The position numbers and the translations under genes are program-made. The notes under the pieces are model-generated. The model was not told where the DNA came from. It was given only the letters and a program-made list of their open reading frames with translations, and did no database searches. This document shows, in pieces, positions 26,017 to 34,819 of a stretch of 38,819 nucleotides of DNA. The stretch is from Verrucomicrobiales bacterium. GTDB taxonomy: Bacteria > Verrucomicrobiota > Verrucomicrobiia > Verrucomicrobiales > DEV007. The stretch covers positions 1 to 38,819 of the forward strand of contig JAPYUT010000037.1 of NCBI GenBank assembly GCA_029940475.1, given 5' to 3'. The stretch's first letter is position 1; each line of letters starts with the position of its first letter.

Positions 26017-28350
26017 ATGCTGAATTTTCTTGTTAACCCGGGATTGTTCATTGCGGGCCTTATTGCGATTGCCTCGCCGGTAATTATCCATCTTCTCAAC
26101 CGGCGCCGTTTCAAGAGGGTGGACTGGGCGGCGATGGATTTCTTGATCGAAGCGCAACGACTTAACCGACGACGGGTCAAGCTCGAGGAATTCATCCTGT
26201 TGCTCTTGCGGTGCCTGGCAATGGGCTTTATCGGGCTTTTGCTGGCAAGGCCTTTCCTGGACGTCAACCCGGAGAGTTTCTTTAAGTCCGGTGCGATTGA
26301 GCGGGTCATCATCATTGATGACTCACTGAGCATGGCTGCGCAGACCGGCGAAAAATCGCCAATAGAGGAAGCCTCCGCCATACTTCGGAAATGGATTGAG
26401 GTTTTGGCAAACGATAATGATGATGATTTCATCACCGTGGTGCGCACCACTGATCCCGATCGCCCAGCGCCGTGGGCCAATGGGCTGCCGTTGACCGAAG
26501 CCTCAGTGGGTGGGCTTCTTGAGCAATTCGACAAGCTGGAAGCTCAAGATTCGGCAGGAAATCTTAATGCTGCCTTACTTCATGTAGAGCAGAGCTTCAA
26601 AGACGACAAGGCCAGCCTCCACCGGGTTGTTTATTTATTAACTGATCTGCGGCGTCGTGACTGGGAGGGATCGGCTGAGGCAGGTTCCGATGCCGGGGTA
26701 GTCGCGACATTGGGCCGGATCTCGGAAGCGGCTGCCGGCTGTTATGTTGTTGATCTCGGAACTGCAGGGGAGGAAAATCTCGTGGTCGAGCAAATAGTGC
26801 CGCTCGACAAGGCGATCATTGCGGATGTTCCCGCAGAGTTTGAAGTCATTGTTCGTAATCGTGGAATGCGCGACGCGAGTGATGTTCAGGTAAGGTTTGT
26901 GGCAGGGGATACGCTTCCCGTAGAGGTCGGGATTGACCGGATTGCGGCAGGGGCAACGGGGGTGGCGGCTTTCACGTATACATTTGCCGATACTGATGAT
27001 GGTGACGTGGAGGATGTTCGCCCGGTGCCTGTGGAGGTATCGCTGGAGAATGATCTGGAAAGTTCCGGGGATCTCCTTAAAGAGGACAATGTCCGTTATT
27101 TCCCGGCGCGAGTGGTGCGGGGAATTCGAGTGTTGCTTGTTGATGGCGACCCGTCGGGTAATTATGGGCAAAGTGAAACATTCTACCTCAAGAATGCTCT
27201 TGCTCCTGACGGACCGTCCCCCTCGGGCGTGGCAGTGACTGTTGTTGATGATTCAGAATTTGATGATGTTGAGCTTTCGGAATTTGAGGTAATCGTCGTT
27301 GCCAACCTTTATCGCGTTACGGAAGGTCGTGCTGAGGCACTGGAAAACTGGGTGCGTGATGGCGGTGGGCTTGTGTTCCTTTTAGGCGACCAAGCTGATC
27401 AGGATGTGTATAATGAGATTTTGCACAAAGATGGCGAGGGACTGCTGCCGGTAAGGCTTTCGGGTATTGAGGGAGACGAGAAAGAGGAGGCCTGGGCATT
27501 GCTGAGTCCCGATCTTGCCAATCATCCGGTATTCCGTTTTTTTGATGGAGACAACCGGCAGCTGCTTGACGCAGTCAAGGTATTCCGCTGGTGGCGTTGC
27601 GAGATTCCCGAGTTAGAGGATGCCGAGGATGCCGAGGATGCCGAGGATGCCGAGGACGCAGTGAAGAGAGAGCCTGCCAGGAAGACGTCTCGGGTTATTG
27701 CCTCCTTTGATGATAAGGGCAGGGCACCAGCTGTTGTCGAGAAGCGACTGGGTGAGGGACGAGTGCTGGTGTTAACGACACCGCTGGATAATGACTGGAG
27801 TAATTTTCCCGAGAATGGAGCCACTTTCCTGATTACCTCGCAGGAGATGATTCGTTACATGGCTCGTAATCGAACTAAAGAAGGAGTAATATCAGTTTCC
27901 CAGCCAATCACGCAAAAGGTTGATTTACGTGAGTTCAGCCAGAAGGTCGAGATCATAACGCCGGGAGGAGGGGAACCCCAGAGTGCAGAAGCCCGTCCTG
28001 TAGAGGAGAATGCAGAGAACGGCCCGGTTTGGACTGTGAATTTTGACGGGACAGGCCAGCGGGGGATTTATGAACTCAAGTTGATGCGAGCAGCCGGAGG
28101 GGATTCTCAATCAATGCTTTTTGCTGCGAATATTGATACAGGGGAAAGTGATCTCACCCGTGCCAGCGAGGATGCAATTCGCAGTGACCTTGGGGATGCT
28201 CGGGTTGAATTCGTTCCCCGGGGGCAATCGGTAATTGAACTTAAAGGAGCTACTGCGCGAAGTGAAATATGGAAAGTGATCCTGTATATTTTAACTGCAT
28301 TGTTGGCAATTGAATTGCTTTTCGGTTGGTGGATAGGAGCACGAAGGTAA
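26017..28350 (+). CDS. BatA-type membrane protein with vWA domain
   Basis: This 777-residue membrane protein begins with the BatA N-terminal module (TIGR02226/PF07584-like). TM1 is FLVNPGLFIAGLIAIASPVI, then comes IHLLNRRRFKRVDWAAMDFL, and TM2 includes ILLLLRCLAMGFIGLLLARP. A vWA domain follows with MIDAS DDSLSM at about 100-105 and LLTDLRRRDW later. The periplasmic middle has beta-sandwich (CARDB-like) and Rossmann/glutamine-amidotransferase-like segments (RVLLVDGDPSG, GGGLVFLLGDQ). A C-terminal TM ends in WWIGARR. An (EDA)5 micro-repeat lies at about residues 534-548. In Bat operons such proteins sit in the inner membrane beside MoxR/DUF58. An AAGGAAGGA-like ribosome site precedes the ATG. 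Confidence 0.9.
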   Translation: MLNFLVNPGLFIAGLIAIASPVIIHLLNRRRFKRVDWAAMDFLIEAQRLNRRRVKLEEFILLLLRCLAMGFIGLLLARPFLDVNPESFFKSGAIERVIIIDDSLSMAAQTGEKSPIEEASAILRKWIEVLANDNDDDFITVVRTTDPDRPAPWANGLPLTEASVGGLLEQFDKLEAQDSAGNLNAALLHVEQSFKDDKASLHRVVYLLTDLRRRDWEGSAEAGSDAGVVATLGRISEAAAGCYVVDLGTAGEENLVVEQIVPLDKAIIADVPAEFEVIVRNRGMRDASDVQVRFVAGDTLPVEVGIDRIAAGATGVAAFTYTFADTDDGDVEDVRPVPVEVSLENDLESSGDLLKEDNVRYFPARVVRGIRVLLVDGDPSGNYGQSETFYLKNALAPDGPSPSGVAVTVVDDSEFDDVELSEFEVIVVANLYRVTEGRAEALENWVRDGGGLVFLLGDQADQDVYNEILHKDGEGLLPVRLSGIEGDEKEEAWALLSPDLANHPVFRFFDGDNRQLLDAVKVFRWWRCEIPELEDAEDAEDAEDAEDAVKREPARKTSRVIASFDDKGRAPAVVEKRLGEGRVLVLTTPLDNDWSNFPENGATFLITSQEMIRYMARNRTKEGVISVSQPITQKVDLREFSQKVEIITPGGGEPQSAEARPVEENAENGPVWTVNFDGTGQRGIYELKLMRAAGGDSQSMLFAANIDTGESDLTRASEDAIRSDLGDARVEFVPRGQSVIELKGATARSEIWKVILYILTALLAIELLFGWWIGARR
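27616..27660 (+). repeat. Five-copy 9-base tandem repeat within the BatA-like gene
   Basis: GAGGATGCC is repeated four times exactly, followed by GAGGACGCA, giving (Glu-Asp-Ala)5 in frame. The run is an acidic linker in the predicted periplasmic part. Perfect DNA copies suggest recent slippage, so copy number may vary between strains without a frameshift. Confidence 0.9.
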
Positions 28351-28354
28351 GGTG

Positions 28355-31174
28355 ATGAGAATGAACATGCAGGATAGTGACAGATTGAAGATGCCAGGCA
28401 GGAGAGGCTGGATCTTTGTGTTATTGGCTGTGATTTGTGGCTCCTGGCCGGCGGGGGGCGATATAAAACTCGAAGTGGTTGCTCCCGAGATTGGCAAAGT
28501 ATCCAGAACGATGGTGGAAGGGGCGTCCCTGAAGACGGACGCCGAGGCCAATGATTTACTTGCGCGTGCGGAACAATTTGCCAGGCAGGGAAGGTATGAT
28601 CTGGCCAGTAAACTTTGGCAGAGCGTAATCGATTCGAGCAATGACCTGATGTTTACCCGGGATGAGTGGATTGAAAGAACTCTTGAGCATGAGTATCAGC
28701 GTTATCGGTCGGTTTCCGGGGACATCGAGTCGACCCTTGCAAATCTTCCCAGGGAGGGGCTGGAAGGTTACCGGGTTAAGGCTGATGCGGAGGCGAAACT
28801 GACAATGCAGCGACCGGGAGCGAAGGACAGCGAAGCGGAACTTGCAGAGGTTGTGCGGCGTTATTTCCTCAGTTCTCTTGGGGATGATGCCGCTTTTGAG
28901 CTTGCTTGCCTAAAGCTGGATCGGTACGAGTTCCTGCCGGCTATCAGGCTTCTTGATAAGATTATCAATGATTATCCAAACCCGAGCGTGGAGAAAGACT
29001 TGGTCTTATTGCGACTTGCGGCATTGAATGCCCGTGTGGGTGATCCTGATCGTGCCCTTAAAATTGTTGTCGATCTGAGGGCACGTGTGACTCCCGCGGT
29101 TCCCGACAAGTTATTGAACCTGGTTGAGGCTGATATCAGGCAATCCGGCAGGATTGTTCACCGAACCGAACCTTCCGGGAAATTATGGCCGATGATTATG
29201 GGGTCGCCCGGACGTGGCGGGGTGATGCGTTTTCCTGAGTTGTTGCCACAGAAGATCGCTGCAACGTTCTGGAGTCAAACCTACGAGTTGAATTTACCTG
29301 AGGCTTGGCCTGAACTTCCCGCTGATGGAGCGAAACCAATTGCCTTGAATCCCAATGATCCCTTTGGCAGGGGCCTGACGAGGGGGTCTACCGCAAGAAA
29401 ACCATCCACGCCGGAGACAATGAATAATTCGTGGCCCAAGCATGGCTGGTTCCCGTCGGCACGTGTTCTTTTCCATTCCGGAAATATTTACTTCAAGACC
29501 CACAACCGTCTGGTGTGTGCCGATGCAAAATCAGGAGAGTTGTTATGGCTGGGTTTCCGTAACAATTACCCCTCTCCTGTCGTTAGTGTTTCTAGCCGAA
29601 ATAATGCAGAGCTTATCGGCCGCGATCCCCTTGACATCAATGAAATCCAGAACTTTGCCGACAGTATTAACCAGTCAATGTGTATTGTTTCTGACAAGGT
29701 GTTGACTATTCAGGGCACTCCCATCGATTTCACCGAGGAACGGGCCTCGGTAGTGCTTGCTCCTGTGGACATCATGGCGCGACGGCGGATAATTATGAAC
29801 CGTGGTGCCGGGGGGGTATCACGCATGCGTGATAATCGCCTTGTGGCTTACCATGCGCGCAATGGGAAACTGCAATGGATGCGTTCAGCTAATGAACCCG
29901 GAGGGGAGATTGTTAAAAAAAGTTGTTTTGCGGGATCTCCGGTTCCCTATGCCGGTCTTGTCCTTGTTCCCGTTCTTGAGGGGAATGGAATGTATCTCGC
30001 CGCAATTGACTCAGAGGGAGGCGCAACGCAATGGAGAACTTTCCTCGGCGACGAACCTGCTTCCGGGAGCGCGCTGAACGGAGCAATCATAATTGCTGTC
30101 GACGGGGGAGAGGCATATGTTGCAACCGGAGCGGGACTGGTGTTTTCCGTTGATGCAATTTCCGGTTCCATGAACTGGGCGGTGAGCTACCCCCGAACCA
30201 CTGAGAAAGATCCGGCGCGAGCGCAGCAGTTGCAACGCTTCGGGGTGTGGGGTGGACGTGGCATGGGTGCCGCAAAATTTGACGGGTGGCATGAGGAGAT
30301 GATCATTCCTTCCGGTAACGTGGTGATAGTGACGCCGACGGATTTTAATCATGTCGTCGCGTTTGACCGTCGTTCAGGAAGCCTGCTCTGGGAGTCAGCC
30401 CGAAGCCCAGGTAATGCTGATCATCAGGGAGAGTATGCTCTTGGTGTCCACAAAGGTAGATTCTATGCGGCGGGCAATGATGTTGTACGTTGTTACAAGA
30501 TTAGTGGCGGTCGTATGCTCTGGGAAACTGCATATGATGCGGGGCATGGGCGTGGTGCCCTCACTGCGAAGGGAGTGTTCGTTCCCTCGGGGAAAAACAG
30601 GATAATTCAGCTTTCCCTGGAAGACGGCACAAATATTTCGAAACTTGAAATGGAGGCGTTTAAAGAGCAGCCAATTGGTAACCTTTATTCGAATGGCAAC
30701 AGGCTATATGGGGCGGGTTTGCGTAAAGTATATGCAATTGGAGAATTCGAGGCGGATGCAATAGAAGTGGAGGATGCCCCTGAAGAGAAAAGCCTGGGCG
30801 AGATTACAGAGGGGGCGAATGAATTAATTACCGATGCTTTTCGTAGAATAAGAGACGCATATGTGTTTAATGGGCAGCGAGGATGGGATGAACTCAAACA
30901 CTTCTCGGGGCTTGACGAAAAGTTTGAGTCCCTTGCCAAGGAACTTGAGGCAATACCTGTCCCAAGCCCTGCCGTGCGAAGTGAGATTTTGGCCGAGCGG
31001 GCATTGTGGAACAGTGGACTGCAGGCCGAGTTAGAGCGTGCTAAGCTTAAGTTTTCTTCTTTTCCTCTGACTGCGAGTAAAAGGGATGCCGTGGTGCGGG
31101 CAATTGAAGGCTTTAAGGCAGAGTTAGCCCCGATGAGGGAACTCTACAGCAAGTATGGCATTGATATACCCTGA
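28355..31174 (+). CDS. Exported PQQ-like beta-propeller protein
   Basis: This product of about 939 residues has a signal peptide (WIFVLLAVICGSWPAGG after a basic n-region). An N-terminal helical, TPR-like part (about 60-290, for example ARAEQFARQGRYDLASKLW and ALKIVVDLRARV) precedes a PQQ/BamB-type propeller (about 370-800). The propeller's repeating D..SG...W strands include CADAKSGELLW, YHARNGKLQW, AIDSEGGATQW, SVDAISGSMNW and AFDRRSGSLLW. A C-terminal helical region follows. It probably scaffolds proteins in the periplasm as BamB does; a true PQQ-dependent dehydrogenase is unlikely, since no cytochrome domain or PQQ-pocket motif is seen. ATG 28355 (or GTG 28352) follows the BatA stop by 4 bases, indicating tight coupling. 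Confidence 0.88.
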   Translation: MRMNMQDSDRLKMPGRRGWIFVLLAVICGSWPAGGDIKLEVVAPEIGKVSRTMVEGASLKTDAEANDLLARAEQFARQGRYDLASKLWQSVIDSSNDLMFTRDEWIERTLEHEYQRYRSVSGDIESTLANLPREGLEGYRVKADAEAKLTMQRPGAKDSEAELAEVVRRYFLSSLGDDAAFELACLKLDRYEFLPAIRLLDKIINDYPNPSVEKDLVLLRLAALNARVGDPDRALKIVVDLRARVTPAVPDKLLNLVEADIRQSGRIVHRTEPSGKLWPMIMGSPGRGGVMRFPELLPQKIAATFWSQTYELNLPEAWPELPADGAKPIALNPNDPFGRGLTRGSTARKPSTPETMNNSWPKHGWFPSARVLFHSGNIYFKTHNRLVCADAKSGELLWLGFRNNYPSPVVSVSSRNNAELIGRDPLDINEIQNFADSINQSMCIVSDKVLTIQGTPIDFTEERASVVLAPVDIMARRRIIMNRGAGGVSRMRDNRLVAYHARNGKLQWMRSANEPGGEIVKKSCFAGSPVPYAGLVLVPVLEGNGMYLAAIDSEGGATQWRTFLGDEPASGSALNGAIIIAVDGGEAYVATGAGLVFSVDAISGSMNWAVSYPRTTEKDPARAQQLQRFGVWGGRGMGAAKFDGWHEEMIIPSGNVVIVTPTDFNHVVAFDRRSGSLLWESARSPGNADHQGEYALGVHKGRFYAAGNDVVRCYKISGGRMLWETAYDAGHGRGALTAKGVFVPSGKNRIIQLSLEDGTNISKLEMEAFKEQPIGNLYSNGNRLYGAGLRKVYAIGEFEADAIEVEDAPEEKSLGEITEGANELITDAFRRIRDAYVFNGQRGWDELKHFSGLDEKFESLAKELEAIPVPSPAVRSEILAERALWNSGLQAELERAKLKFSSFPLTASKRDAVVRAIEGFKAELAPMRELYSKYGIDIP

Positions 31175-31196
31175 TTTGAGAACGCGAGAATTCACC

Positions 31197-32273
31197 ATGC
31201 AGGACAGCAATACATTAAATTCTGAATTGTTCGACAGGCGGCGTTTCTTGCGCCTCGCCGGGTTAAGCGGAGCCTGCAATATCGGCTTTGCAAATGATGT
31301 GAAGGCACTACCTGCGGTAAAGGAGAAGACTGCTGATGAATTAATGACTAAAACCACGCGGCAGGCTGTCGAAAAGGGCTTGCGGTTTCTTGCCGGGCGT
31401 CAAATTCAGCGGGGCAATGACCGTGGTGCCTTTGGGGCCTCCGGTTATGCGGGTAGCGTTGGTATATGCGGGCTCGGTGGTCTTGCGTTCATGAGTGAGG
31501 GAAGTACACCCGGCGTTGGCAAATTCGGCAGGCAGGTGGATTTGTGTGCGGATTTTCTTACCAGGCATACCGGTCCTACTGGTTATATCGCTCGCGGTGC
31601 GGGAGCTGTAGGCAATATGTATGCCCACGGCTTTGCGATGCTGTGCATGTCGCAGGCCTATGGCATGTCGCGCAAGCGTGAGCTTGGTCAGAAATTAAGA
31701 ATGGCTGTAAAGTGTACGCTTGCCGCGCAGAATGATCAGGGCGGGTGGAGATATCGTCCGGTCAAAAGCGACGCAGACCTTTCGGTGACTGTTTGTCAGA
31801 TCATGGCGTTGCGGGCGGCTCGTGATTCGGGAATTAATGTTCCTGACGCGGCAAGGGAGAAGTGCATCGAATATGTAAAGAAAAGCCAGACAGTTGACGG
31901 TAGTTTTCGCTACACGATGCGTGGTGGACACACGACTTTTGCCCTTACCGGGGCGGGGATCGTTTCACTTTTCAGCGCGGGAATTTACGACGGTCCGCAA
32001 ATCGAGAAGGGGTTAAAATACCTCAAGCGGCGCAAGAATTCAGCAGAGCGACATTATTATTATTACGGGCATTATTATGCAGTGCAGGCGATGTGGCATG
32101 CGGGGGGTGAATACTGGAACGACTGGTACCCGAGCATTCGTGACAAATTAGTTGCTTCGCAGTCCGGCAATGGGGCATGGAGTGATTCGTCTTACGGTCA
32201 GGAATTTGCGACTGCGATGGCTTGTATCATTCTTCAGATGCCTAATGACATGCTGCCAATTTTTACCCGTTAA
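31197..32273 (+). CDS. Tat-exported alpha/alpha-toroid protein (prenyltransferase/squalene-cyclase repeat)
   Basis: This 358-residue protein has an N-terminal twin-arginine-like signal, DRRRFLRLAGLSGA (about 13-26). The mature part is a six-hairpin alpha/alpha-toroid of the prenyltransferase/squalene-oxidase repeat type, with QW-like motifs QNDQGGWRY and QTVDGSFRY and a Gly-rich first repeat (GFAMLCMSQAYG, GICGLGGLAFMS). The squalene-hopene cyclase DxDD acid is not found; the corresponding stretch reads SDADLSVTV, so terpene cyclisation is not expected. Similar proteins accompany MoxR/BatA clusters in Planctomycetota and may bind peptides or glycans. Start 31197 is preferred over 31155, which overlaps the PQQ-type gene and pushes the Tat motif inward. 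Confidence 0.82.
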   Translation: MQDSNTLNSELFDRRRFLRLAGLSGACNIGFANDVKALPAVKEKTADELMTKTTRQAVEKGLRFLAGRQIQRGNDRGAFGASGYAGSVGICGLGGLAFMSEGSTPGVGKFGRQVDLCADFLTRHTGPTGYIARGAGAVGNMYAHGFAMLCMSQAYGMSRKRELGQKLRMAVKCTLAAQNDQGGWRYRPVKSDADLSVTVCQIMALRAARDSGINVPDAAREKCIEYVKKSQTVDGSFRYTMRGGHTTFALTGAGIVSLFSAGIYDGPQIEKGLKYLKRRKNSAERHYYYYGHYYAVQAMWHAGGEYWNDWYPSIRDKLVASQSGNGAWSDSSYGQEFATAMACIILQMPNDMLPIFTR

Positions 32274-32312
32274 AACAGGCCTGATGATTTTTCGGATAAC
32301 ATATTAAATAGA

Positions 32313-34799
32313 TTGAATAAGTGGTTACAGTTTCTTGGCTTTGAGCAGGATCAGATTCCTGAGGATGCCGAGATTTCTTTCCGGTTTGCGAACCTTCCGG
32401 AATCTTGGGGAGTATTCGTCCTTGTTGCGGCGGTATTCCTCATTATCTGGTTTGTGTTGCGGACGTATCGCCGCGAAAACGCATCCTGTCCGCGCTGGGC
32501 GAAGCATTTGTTGGCAGGGTTGCGCCTTGCTGTGGCGGCTGGCTTGCTGTTCATTTTTCTCGAACCGTCAATTAGTTATACGAAATCCCGCTCTCTGCGT
32601 CCGGTGTTGGCATTACTGCGTGACACTTCGGAATCGATGAATACGTCCGATCGTTATGTCGATGAAGATGCGGCTAGATCGGCAGCATCAGTGCTGGATA
32701 TTTCAGTTGAAAGCTTGCGCCAAAAGAAGCCTTCACGGGTTGAAATTGTAAACCGGATGTTTGCAAAGGATGACGCATATTTGGTGAAATCACTCAGCAA
32801 GAAGGGGCGCCTGCGTGTGCTGGATTTCTCGGGGAGTGTTGAGACGCGCGATATGCCGGGGATAGGTGAAGGGGTATTGGATGAATCTAAGGGGAGTGGG
32901 GAAAAAGAGGAAGAAGGGGTGGTACTTTCTGAACTCAAGGCAGGAGGCTCCTCCACGGACCTTACCCGGGCAATTCGTGAGGCTCTTGCAGATAAGTTAA
33001 CATCGGCGGTGGTGGTGGTTACTGATGGACAACATAACGTGGAGAGTAACCCGGATGAGGCGATAGAGGACGCTAGGGCACGAAACATACCGGTGTTCTT
33101 TATCGGATTAGGTGATCCTGATCGACCTCAGAACCTCAGTGTATCCAATCTTTATGCGGATCCTCAGGTTTGGAATAATGATCCTTTCCAGATACAGGGA
33201 GTGTTGCGGGCTGAAGGTGTGAGTGAGGAGTCTGTAAGGGTTTCATTAGTGGAATTGAGTGAGGCTGAGGATGGTTCGCGGGTGGAAAATATCATTGAGA
33301 GTAAGGATGTGGAGATTCCCGCGGAGGGAGGTCAACTCCGGGTTGATTTTTCACATACGCCGAAAACCCCGGGCGAGAAACTCCTGACTGTGCGCGCCGA
33401 TATCCTGGAAGGTGAGTCGAACTTGAACGACAATCAGCCTGCGGCGCCAGCGCGGGTGCAGGTTCTTGATGATAATGCCCGTGTGTTGATTGTCTCAGGC
33501 GGTCCCAGCTGGGAATACCGGGCCCTTGTCCGGTTGCTTACCAGAGAAAAGATGATCGATATTTCCTGTTGGTTGCAGAGCCTTGACGATGGTCGCCAGC
33601 AACAGGGGAACACGCCGATTGATGCCTTGCCGGCAACGCGTGAAGAACTGTTCCAATATGATGTTGTGGTTCTGTTGGATCCGGATCCCAGAGAGTTTGA
33701 TGAAGAGGGCATTAAGCTGCTGAAGGATTTCGTCCGGGAACATTCTGGAGGATTACTGTATATGCCGGGGCCGGTGTTTGCCGGTAGTTTCCTTACCAAT
33801 GCGCAGACTTCAGGGATCGCTGAATTGTTGCCGGTGCAACTCGGAGATGTGGGCAGCATGGAGGTAAACAGCCTGCTTTCTCCAAATAACCGGGAATGGC
33901 CCCTGGCTGTCGTTGCATCAAATGCGGATCAGCCAATTATGCGCTTCTTTAATGATGTCCAGAAAACTCTGATGCAATGGAAGAAACTTCCCGGGACATA
34001 TTGGAGCTTCCCTGCGCTTCAGGCGGCACCTGCGGCTCGAGTTCTGATAGAGCATTCCGATACAACTCTCAGGAGGCGCGAGATAGCTAGGCCGCTGTTG
34101 GTAACAGGGCAATTTGGATCTGGACGAACTACCTATCTCGGGTTTGACGGTACATGGAGGTGGCGCACGAAGGGGCTTGACGCCGAGTTCTTTAAACGAT
34201 TCTGGATTCAGACGACCCGTTATCTGGTGGAAGGGCGATCACTTGCCGGTAAGCGGCGTGGAGTGATAGAAACAGAGCGGTTCAGGTATCAGGTAGGGGA
34301 TCGTGTCCGGATATCAGCACGATTGAGGCAACCGAATTTTGAGCCCTTGGCTGCGGAAGAGGTGAAAGGTGAAATACGTCTTCCGGATGGCTCAAAATCG
34401 GAAGTTACTTTTCTCCCTCAACCCGGGCAGTCCGGTAATTACGAGATGGTTTTTGCCGCAGCCATGCAGGGGGGTCATCGTGTGGCTGTCGTGTTGCCGG
34501 GGGAAGTTGGCGAGGAGATTGAGATTGACTCGAATTTTACGGTAACCCTTCCTCTAAAGGAGGTCCAGCAGGCGTGGCTTGATCGCGATCGCCTTATTGA
34601 AATGGCGCGTGCCTCTGGCGGGGCATACTATAACCCGGCTGATGCCGGTGACCTGCCGGGCGCCTTGCCTGATCGCATCAAGAACCTTACGTTTGAGAGT
34701 CCACCGCAGCCGGTCTGGGATAACACTGTATTACTGTTTCTGTTGGCAGGCTTGTTAACTATTGAATGGGGGCTCCGAAAAAAATTCAGGCTTATTTAG
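32313..34799 (+). CDS. Membrane protein with vWA domain and glutamine-amidotransferase-like region
   Basis: This 828-residue protein appears to start at TTG 32313, as no ATG is available near the N-terminus. It has two N-terminal TMs (about 32-49 and 66-83), then a vWA domain with a complete MIDAS: DTSESM at 104-109, SSTDLTRAI near 212 and VTDGQHN near 237. Next is a periplasmic beta-sandwich region with TPGEKLLTVRAD, then a class-I GATase-like Rossmann part (RVLIVSGGPSWEYR, VVVLLDPDP, GGLLYMPGPVFAG). A C-terminal TM (LLFLLAGLLTIEWGL) ends in a basic tail. Overall architecture parallels the BatA protein of this cluster, so the two may pair in the membrane. Thirty-nine bases separate it from the toroid gene. 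Confidence 0.87.
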   Translation: MNKWLQFLGFEQDQIPEDAEISFRFANLPESWGVFVLVAAVFLIIWFVLRTYRRENASCPRWAKHLLAGLRLAVAAGLLFIFLEPSISYTKSRSLRPVLALLRDTSESMNTSDRYVDEDAARSAASVLDISVESLRQKKPSRVEIVNRMFAKDDAYLVKSLSKKGRLRVLDFSGSVETRDMPGIGEGVLDESKGSGEKEEEGVVLSELKAGGSSTDLTRAIREALADKLTSAVVVVTDGQHNVESNPDEAIEDARARNIPVFFIGLGDPDRPQNLSVSNLYADPQVWNNDPFQIQGVLRAEGVSEESVRVSLVELSEAEDGSRVENIIESKDVEIPAEGGQLRVDFSHTPKTPGEKLLTVRADILEGESNLNDNQPAAPARVQVLDDNARVLIVSGGPSWEYRALVRLLTREKMIDISCWLQSLDDGRQQQGNTPIDALPATREELFQYDVVVLLDPDPREFDEEGIKLLKDFVREHSGGLLYMPGPVFAGSFLTNAQTSGIAELLPVQLGDVGSMEVNSLLSPNNREWPLAVVASNADQPIMRFFNDVQKTLMQWKKLPGTYWSFPALQAAPAARVLIEHSDTTLRRREIARPLLVTGQFGSGRTTYLGFDGTWRWRTKGLDAEFFKRFWIQTTRYLVEGRSLAGKRRGVIETERFRYQVGDRVRISARLRQPNFEPLAAEEVKGEIRLPDGSKSEVTFLPQPGQSGNYEMVFAAAMQGGHRVAVVLPGEVGEEIEIDSNFTVTLPLKEVQQAWLDRDRLIEMARASGGAYYNPADAGDLPGALPDRIKNLTFESPPQPVWDNTVLLFLLAGLLTIEWGLRKKFRLI

Positions 34800-34819
34800 T
34801 AACGCAAGGATCTTTCCTG

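Noticed and set aside
28355..31174. PQQ-dependent alcohol/methanol dehydrogenase, suggested by the MoxR neighbour
   Set aside because: The repeats are BamB-like; no Cys-Cys or cofactor motifs, cytochrome c partner or mox structural genes are nearby.
31197..32273. Squalene-hopene cyclase for hopanoid synthesis
   Set aside because: Length is about half that of the enzyme, the DxDD acid is absent and the protein carries an export signal.
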